Source of the DNA: Pseudoalteromonas undina | Lineage (GTDB): Bacteria; Pseudomonadota; Gammaproteobacteria; Enterobacterales; Alteromonadaceae | Length of the DNA: 64,000 nucleotides | Assembly (NCBI RefSeq): GCF_000238275.3 | Contig: NZ_AHCF03000003.1 | Span: forward strand, 1,488,001 to 1,552,000 | Direction: 5' to 3' | Shown here: positions 58,744 through 64,000 of the stretch, one piece after another | Position numbering within the stretch: the stretch's first letter is position 1 | Layout: every line of letters begins with the position of its first letter | Position numbers and translations under genes: made by a program | Notes under the pieces: generated by a model | Database searches by the model: none | Told to the model about the DNA's origin: nothing | The model's input: only the letters and a program-made list of their open reading frames with translations

Positions 58744-58926
58744 AAAAACCATCTCAGAGTAGGTCATCATTTGGCCTGCTCTTGTTTACTAAAATTTAAC
58801 TTTATTATTGATTTTAAACGCTATTTATAGCCTTTTAGTCGAATTTTATAGCCCACCTCTTGCCTCACTGTTTTTATAATGTCACATTCGCGACTGACTT
58901 TTTTATCATTCATCAGGCAATTCACC

Positions 58927-59829
58927 ATGTCTTTATTAAGCAAACATAAATACACCCTTTATGGAGTGCTCGCTATTTTACTTTGGAGCAGTTTAACTGC
59001 CTTTATTCGTGATTTATCAGAATTATTTAGCCCAATTGGCGGTGCCGCTTTAATTTATAGCGTCAGTGCGATTTTTTTAATGTTAGTCATGGGTGTACCA
59101 AAGCTAAGCAATTATCCAAAACGCTATTTAGTCTTTGGTGGCAGCTTATTTGTTATTTACGAAATATGTTTAGCTTTATCCCTCGGCTTTGCAAATAGTC
59201 GCCAGCAAGCGTTGGAAATGGCGATTATTAACTACCTTTGGCCAGCGTTAACCATTTTATTATCGATTATTGTTAACCGTACTAAAGTAAGCATATTAGT
59301 ATACCCGAGCATATTGATTGCGTTTTTAGGCGTTGCATGGTGCATTGCAGGTAATAGTGGTTTATCTGTAGGAGTATTAACCGCTAATATTAGTGACAAT
59401 CCATTACCCTACTCCATGGCGTTCGCAGCGGCGTTTATTTGGGCTATATATTGCAGTGTAACGGTTAAACTTAGCGAGGGTAAAAATGCCATTAGTGTAT
59501 TTTTTGCAGCCACGGCAATCTCTTTATGGATAAGTTACAGATTGAGTAATGAACCCAGCTTTGAGTTTAGCCTAGATTCTAGCTTTACCTTAATATTGGC
59601 AGGCGTGGTTATTGGTGGAGGTTACGCACTGTGGAACCAAGCAATAATTGGCGGTAACCTAGTGTTGTTAGGCACCTTGTCTTACTTTATCCCTGTGTTA
59701 TCAACACTATTTGCTGCTATTTACTTATCAGTATCGCTCACCAGCGCATTCTGGCAAGGCGTTGTGTTAGTGACATTAGGCTCATTAATGTGTTTTATTG
59801 TGACCCGAAAAACAAAGCCAGCCCGATAA
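58927..59829 (+). CDS. yddG: YddG-like aromatic amino acid exporter (EamA)
   Basis: 300 residues from ATG 58927 (MSLLSKHKYTLYGVLAILLW), with CAGG 9 bp before; the open frame from 58879 is an unlikely leader. Ten membrane segments. The match to YddG includes GVLAILLWSSLTAFIRDLSE, YEICLALSLGFANSRQQALEM and NYLWPALTI. YddG exports aromatic amino acids. The gene symbol is by homology. Confidence 0.87.
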   Translation: MSLLSKHKYTLYGVLAILLWSSLTAFIRDLSELFSPIGGAALIYSVSAIFLMLVMGVPKLSNYPKRYLVFGGSLFVIYEICLALSLGFANSRQQALEMAIINYLWPALTILLSIIVNRTKVSILVYPSILIAFLGVAWCIAGNSGLSVGVLTANISDNPLPYSMAFAAAFIWAIYCSVTVKLSEGKNAISVFFAATAISLWISYRLSNEPSFEFSLDSSFTLILAGVVIGGGYALWNQAIIGGNLVLLGTLSYFIPVLSTLFAAIYLSVSLTSAFWQGVVLVTLGSLMCFIVTRKTKPAR

Positions 59830-59836
59830 AATATGT

Positions 59837-59870
59837 AAGCGAAAAGCTAGAGGCTGTCTGCTTTTCGCTT
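59837..59870. terminator. bidirectional terminator
   Basis: Perfect 11-bp arms AAGCGAAAAGC and GCTTTTCGCTT. It lies between the convergent yddG and MAPEG genes. Confidence 0.78.
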
Positions 59871-59881
59871 TAATCATTTAC

Positions 59882-60301
59882 TTAACTAGCTAATCGCAGC
59901 CCTAACAGCACTAACATCACAATGTTTGCTATCACACTGATTAAAAAGAAGTAACTACGCGGGCTGGGGTTTTTCTCGGTGGCAATTGCGTAATACAGTG
60001 CCATATGAATTAAACGTGCAATCACATATACCCAAATACATATTGCAAATACCGAGCTGTGATAATTCATCACAAAAGCAAATAAAACCGTTCCTATAAA
60101 CAACGCGCTGTTTTCTAGGGTGTTATGAAAAGTACGATGCGCCCTAAATATAAAACTCTCATGAGATAGCTCTTTATCTATTTTTCCTGGCACTGCACCG
60201 GGTTGTTTAGCCTTACTAAACGTCGCCACGGCCCACTGAACTAACATCATAATTAAGTATAAATAAAATGCTACAAACGCAGAATGTGCAATATCGGTCA
60301 T
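59882..60301 (-). CDS. MAPEG-family membrane protein
   Basis: 139 residues with four membrane segments. HESFIFRAHRTFHNTLENSALFIG (the R-A-x-R-x-x-x-N-x-x-E-x MAPEG motif; split HESFIFRAHR, TFHNTLENSA) and VYVIARLIHMALYY are characteristic. MAPEG proteins include glutathione- and eicosanoid-linked enzymes; bacterial function is mostly unknown. Confidence 0.88.
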   Translation of the reverse strand: MTDIAHSAFVAFYLYLIMMLVQWAVATFSKAKQPGAVPGKIDKELSHESFIFRAHRTFHNTLENSALFIGTVLFAFVMNYHSSVFAICIWVYVIARLIHMALYYAIATEKNPSPRSYFFLISVIANIVMLVLLGLRLAS

Positions 60302-60568
60302 TGTTTTTTCCTTTGTGTTGTTATTAGAGTAATAGTTACAGCAACTATTAAGCCAAATTTAAACCACTGATATGTATATAAATTATTTTATAAAATATAC
60401 ATTTTTTGTAATAGATTCCTGCTTTATATAAAAATTACGGTGTTTATGTAATGTATATCAAACCGCAAGCCAAGATTAATACTAATTACGTATTTTATAA
60501 ATTTAACTTGAGCATTTATTCTAATTATTGTTTTATAGTGTTACTAGAAACGGAACGGCGGAATTTGT
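60302..60568. other. intergenic region, no gene seen
   Basis: 267 bp, AT-rich, between divergent MAPEG and DUF3103-like genes. It should hold both promoters, but no clear -35/-10 pair, operator or hairpin could be supported. Confidence 0.5.
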
Positions 60569-61732
60569 ATGAAAAATAAAATAACCAAATCTTTAGCTAC
60601 AGCGGCATTATTGAACTTTATATCAGTACCTGCTTTTTCAGCTCAAGATCATATTGAAAATACAGAAAACTTGGTACAGCAAGCTCAATACAAAAACGTA
60701 GCAACTATTAAGCGTAATTTCGCAAAGCAAGTAGCGCTTAATTATCCAGTGTTGGATGCTGATTTAAAACAATCATTAAATAAATATAACTTAGTTTTAA
60801 ATGCTGATCAGTTATCAACTGTAGCACGGCATACAAAGCGTAATATAAGTCAGGCAAATAGCGCCTTACAACAACTTAAAGGCTTACCAAACAATACAGG
60901 AAGCTTGTTACAAGTTCGCTTGGCAAGTGAGTCCATGCTTACTGATTGGCAACAAGGTGAAAGCCCTTTATTCGCATTTGCACCCGCTGGTGACGATAGC
61001 CAATGGAGCGAGATTGAAGCGTTCGATCAGTTTGGTGACATTCATTATCTGAGCGTTGACCAAATGCCAACCCAACCTGTTTTTATTGTGGAGTTAGATC
61101 AACAAAAAGTACAGGATGCGGGTATTGCAGTAATGAAAGGAATTTTGTCTGCTAACAAGTTCAGCAAAAACATGGTTAGCCCACAAAATCAATTAAGTAA
61201 TGAGCAGCCATTACAAACTAGTGTGCTAAAAAAAATACATTTAGAGGATGATAAAGAGCCTTGGATTTCAGGAAAGGCAGAAGTTTATGCCATCGTAACG
61301 GGGATTAATCCTAGCAGAGATGAACCAATATTAGATATTGTTGATTTACCTTATTTAGATCATGACCAAACCACTTACAGCCCTAATCAGGTTTTAATTC
61401 ATTGGCAACGTTATCGTTGGCAAGCGGTCGATTTGCTTTTAATGGAGCAAGATGACAACACTAATTATAAAACCTTAGCAATGAAATTATTAGAAATATC
61501 AGAGCAAGTAATGGCAAGTATCCCTGATTTACAAGCACAGGGCTATACTATTATTCCTAAACTTACTAATGAATTGCTTAAAGCAATGCCTGATGAATGG
61601 TTTACCAATAATGATGATTATGTTGATGTTTTTTACACGCTATTTGAAAACAAAGACTATCAAGAATATAAAGGGGCCAGCAGTAATGCTACTATTACCT
61701 TGTCACCTTTAGAGATTAACCCTCGTCAGTAA
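60569..61732 (+). CDS. exported protein, probably DUF3103 family
   Basis: 387 residues. Signal peptide (cleavage near SAFSA, about 23). Helical N-terminal half (30-120), then a mixed region with the acidic segment ISGKAEVYAIVTGIN, where calcium binding is possible. The C-terminal part has WQRYRWQAVDLLLMEQDDNTNYK. The layout and length resemble DUF3103 proteins of Vibrio and Pseudoalteromonas, but the family call is from memory of pattern only. Function unknown. Confidence 0.65.
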   Translation: MKNKITKSLATAALLNFISVPAFSAQDHIENTENLVQQAQYKNVATIKRNFAKQVALNYPVLDADLKQSLNKYNLVLNADQLSTVARHTKRNISQANSALQQLKGLPNNTGSLLQVRLASESMLTDWQQGESPLFAFAPAGDDSQWSEIEAFDQFGDIHYLSVDQMPTQPVFIVELDQQKVQDAGIAVMKGILSANKFSKNMVSPQNQLSNEQPLQTSVLKKIHLEDDKEPWISGKAEVYAIVTGINPSRDEPILDIVDLPYLDHDQTTYSPNQVLIHWQRYRWQAVDLLLMEQDDNTNYKTLAMKLLEISEQVMASIPDLQAQGYTIIPKLTNELLKAMPDEWFTNNDDYVDVFYTLFENKDYQEYKGASSNATITLSPLEINPRQ

Positions 61733-61739
61733 ATAGCGA

Positions 61740-61777
61740 CTCGCCACTGTTTGGCTTGGTAACTAAACAGTGGTGAG
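61740..61777. terminator. hairpin after the DUF3103-like gene
   Basis: Arms CTCGCCACTGTTT and AAACAGTGGTGAG (one G-T pair) with a 12-nt loop. No clear T-run, so it may be a weak terminator. It lies between convergent genes. Confidence 0.6.
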
Positions 61778-61784
61778 TTAATCA

Positions 61785-62876
61785 TTACTCCCGCAGTTTA
61801 AGCGTGATACATACAACGCCGTGATCGGTACTTAAATCGTCGCGCTCAAACTCGGGGTTAATTAAATGACGATCATAAGTATGATAATCGCTTACTTCAA
61901 AAAAACTGTCGTCATAGCCAGAATCAAACTCACAAGACAACAAAATATAATCAAGTACTGAACTGCTTGCGCCAAAGTAATGTGTTGCTTTTCGTAGTGG
62001 TTTTAAGCCTTGATTATCTTTATCGATAACACCTTGTATTGACTCATTAGCTACTTCATTAGGCTCGCAGTCATCGTTTAACTTTGTAAATAACTGCCAC
62101 GCATCGTTAAGACAATATTTTGCAAGGTAGGTTTTACTATCAAACGCAGGGGCAAAACGCAGTGTATTGGTTAGTAAATGGCTTAAAACGCCATCAGCTA
62201 GGTCGTTATTAAAATCTCCCATTAGTATCATAGGCTGTTGCGTGGCCTCACGACGGCTTATCATTTCTATCATCAGCAATGTTGCTTCACTACCGCGCTG
62301 AATAGTTGAGCCCCAGCCACCCGCTACATTCGCTTTTAAAATTTCAATAATGTTTTTTTCAGCTGTTAGCTCTTTATTAGTTTCATCAATCTCAATTAAT
62401 GGCCGTTTAGATTTAAAATGCACCACATAGCAATCGGTATTACCGATATGCGGCAAATTTATTGTGGCTCTAAGAACTTTACGACTAAAGGCAAAATCTT
62501 CAGTTAAACCTAAAGTATTGGCAAGCTCATAGTCGTGTTTAACGCTCGCTACTTCAACGATGGGGTATTTTGCTGCTATTGCAACAACGGGGCGTTTATA
62601 AATAAAATCATCTATTACCTGTGGCTCATCCACCACAGCGAGGTGCGCATAACCTTGCTGCTTTACTAATTCTTTAAGCGACTCAATGCTAAACACTTCC
62701 TGAAAGCCAATTACATCGGGCTGATGCTCGGTTAAATAATCAATAATCCAGCGCTGTTTTTTTGCCCATTGCTCCGCGGTATATATCCGCTCAAACTCAT
62801 AATAAGCATTAGGTGGCTCAAGATAATTAAACAGGTTAAATGTGGCTATTTTTAATGTTGAATTGGTTATCATCAT
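61785..62876 (-). CDS. endonuclease/exonuclease/phosphatase-family protein
   Basis: 363 residues if it starts at 62876 (MMITNSTLKIATFNLFNYLE), which fits the EEP core start; the frame to 63023 adds a poorly conserved leader. EEP motifs: IATFNLFNY, VIGFQEVFS (catalytic Glu), ILMGDFNNDLADG (Asp/Asn), and the C-terminal STDHGVV (Asp-His). Substrate unknown; may be a nuclease or a phosphodiesterase. No signal peptide with the preferred start. Confidence 0.83.
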   Translation of the reverse strand: MMITNSTLKIATFNLFNYLEPPNAYYEFERIYTAEQWAKKQRWIIDYLTEHQPDVIGFQEVFSIESLKELVKQQGYAHLAVVDEPQVIDDFIYKRPVVAIAAKYPIVEVASVKHDYELANTLGLTEDFAFSRKVLRATINLPHIGNTDCYVVHFKSKRPLIEIDETNKELTAEKNIIEILKANVAGGWGSTIQRGSEATLLMIEMISRREATQQPMILMGDFNNDLADGVLSHLLTNTLRFAPAFDSKTYLAKYCLNDAWQLFTKLNDDCEPNEVANESIQGVIDKDNQGLKPLRKATHYFGASSSVLDYILLSCEFDSGYDDSFFEVSDYHTYDRHLINPEFERDDLSTDHGVVCITLKLRE

Positions 62877-63255
62877 CTCAGGGGATTGTTCTGAGTTATC
62901 AGTTAAAGGTGATGTATTACAGTCACTAATAATGGTCGCCTTTGAAAGTTTATATTGTGTGCTATTGTCAACATCATATAAGATTTTTGCTGAGTGCCAA
63001 AGCTTGATAACAACTAAAACCAATTAAATCGTTTAAATTTTAAGCAAACGAAACCTATCCCCTTTAAATTTATATACAAGTTGGTATGCTACGCGACCTT
63101 TTTTAACATATGGTTATCAAAAAAGGCAAAGCCAAGGGGCGGCTAATGCTGCAAGGCACTTAGTATAAGTGGCAGCAATATTACAGGCATCACGTTAAAC
63201 AAACGTTAGGTGTAACTTTAAATAGCAATATAAAAAGCACTATTAGGGTCAAACT

Positions 63256-64000
63256 ATGCGATTAGGACCAGGACTACTCGTCACCGCTGCCTTCATTGGA
63301 CCAGGGACTATTACCACCGCGAGCGTAGCGGGTGCAAACTTTGGTTTTGCACTAATATGGACATTACTATTTTCAGTAATTGCCACCATATTATTACAAT
63401 CTATGGCGGCGCGCCTAGGCGTAGCCACTGGGCAAGACTTAGCACAAGCACTAAGAGCCCATATTGAAACTCCCCTATTTAAATCTCTCGCTATATTTTT
63501 AGTGATCAGCGCCATTGGTGTTGGCAGTGCCGCCTACGAGGCTGGTAATTTAAGCGGTGCCAGCATGGGATTAATTGAAATATTCCCTCAGGTAAATGCC
63601 CAACTTTGGACGCCACTGATTGCATTTTTAAGTGCCATACTACTTTATAGCGGTAAACACAAAGTTGTTGAAAATGCGCTTATTTTACTAGTGATTTTAA
63701 TGAGCCTAGTGTTTATCTCTACGCTTGTTATGGCGGCTCCCTCGCTCAGTGACGTATTAGCTGGTTTTATTCCTAGCATGCCTGAGGGCTCAGTCACCAC
63801 AGTATTAGCATTGGTAGGTACGACCATAGTGCCATACAACTTATTTTTACACTCAGGGGTACTGGCTGCTCGCCATGACAGCGAGAGTGACAAACAAAAA
63901 GTAATTAAAGAAACCAATATAGATACGGGCGTGTCCATCACCCTAGGTGGTGTGATCACCTTAGCTATTTTATCAACCGCATCAGTGGCATTTTATGGCA
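63256..64000 (+). CDS. Nramp-related divalent metal transporter, truncated at window edge
   Basis: ATG 63256, 8 bp after AGGG, and open to the end of the window (at least 248 codons). Hydrophobic with Nramp/SLC11 layout. The first helix reads GPGLLVTAAFIGPGTITTAS where Nramp has D-P-G-N, and the sixth reads GTTIVPYNLFLHSG where Nramp has M-P-H-N. The metal-coordinating Asp, Asn and Met are therefore replaced (Gly, Thr, Val). It belongs to the Nramp-related group, and its substrate may not be Mn2+/Fe2+. The stop lies outside the window. Confidence 0.85.
   Translation, partial: MRLGPGLLVTAAFIGPGTITTASVAGANFGFALIWTLLFSVIATILLQSMAARLGVATGQDLAQALRAHIETPLFKSLAIFLVISAIGVGSAAYEAGNLSGASMGLIEIFPQVNAQLWTPLIAFLSAILLYSGKHKVVENALILLVILMSLVFISTLVMAAPSLSDVLAGFIPSMPEGSVTTVLALVGTTIVPYNLFLHSGVLAARHDSESDKQKVIKETNIDTGVSITLGGVITLAILSTASVAFYG

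Overview
The window reads as chromosomal DNA of a marine gammaproteobacterium of the Alteromonadales, most likely Pseudoalteromonas. The evidence is low GC, housekeeping genes resembling their enteric homologues (topA, sohB, rluB-scpB, xthA, rlmA, yfbV-ackA-pta, dapE, lpoB), a VolA-type surface lipase, and a TonB receptor/flavin halogenase/alpha-glucan locus typical of that order. No rRNA, tRNA, CRISPR or complete insertion sequence was seen.

Layout. 1-4.3 kb: a TRIC-type channel, a GNAT acetyltransferase, a stand-alone short YidC paralogue, and a set of small unknown membrane proteins. The latter include a tandem paralogous pair and one gene split at a run of eight G's. 4.35-9.8 kb: a small chromosomal integron. 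A Vibrio-IntIA-like tyrosine integrase on the + strand has a perfect LexA box at its 5' end. An attI-like site follows, then five cassettes on the - strand, each closed by its own attC (five attC sites, 64-97 bp). Three cassettes encode defence-type domains (two HEPN-like proteins with RX4H motifs and one TIR-like protein), one encodes an exported protein and one is unrecognised. An IS3-family remnant marks the distal end.

9.9-24.4 kb: an alpha-glucan (starch/maltodextrin) utilisation locus. It holds a TonB receptor, a flavin-dependent halogenase, a lipoprotein alpha-amylase, an MFS maltose-type transporter, a GH15 glucoamylase-type lipoprotein and a GH13 lipoprotein, all on the - strand, plus a divergent cytoplasmic GH13 alpha-glucosidase. 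Three copies of a 14-bp palindrome (TGCATACGTATGCA and two one-base variants) lie before the receptor, the amylase and the divergent glucosidase. They look like operators of a LacI-family regulator encoded elsewhere. Polymers are probably cut at the surface or in the periplasm, passed through the receptor and MFS carrier, and finished in the cytoplasm.

24.4-64 kb: mostly core genes. These are topA, an Ig-repeat lipoprotein, a DAACS symporter, sohB, a VolA-like lipase, yciK, rluB-scpB, EF-hand and DUF3718-like exported proteins, xthA, a CbiM-like membrane protein, rlmA, yfbV, ackA-pta, and an operon of ACT protein, degenerate EIIA-Glc-like protein, arsC-family protein, dapE and an M15 peptidase. 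After these come a DMT transporter, an envelope operon (COG3014 lipoprotein, ycfL, lpoB, glycine-zipper protein), an M28 peptidase, a PsiE-like protein, an ABC exporter, YddG-like and MAPEG proteins, an exported unknown, an EEP nuclease/phosphatase and a truncated Nramp-related transporter.

The most interesting region is the SOS-linked integron with its defence-like cargo. Also worth a second look are the G8 frameshift tract, the operator set without a local regulator, the EIIA-like protein lacking both active-site histidines, and the Nramp-related protein lacking the canonical metal-binding motifs.
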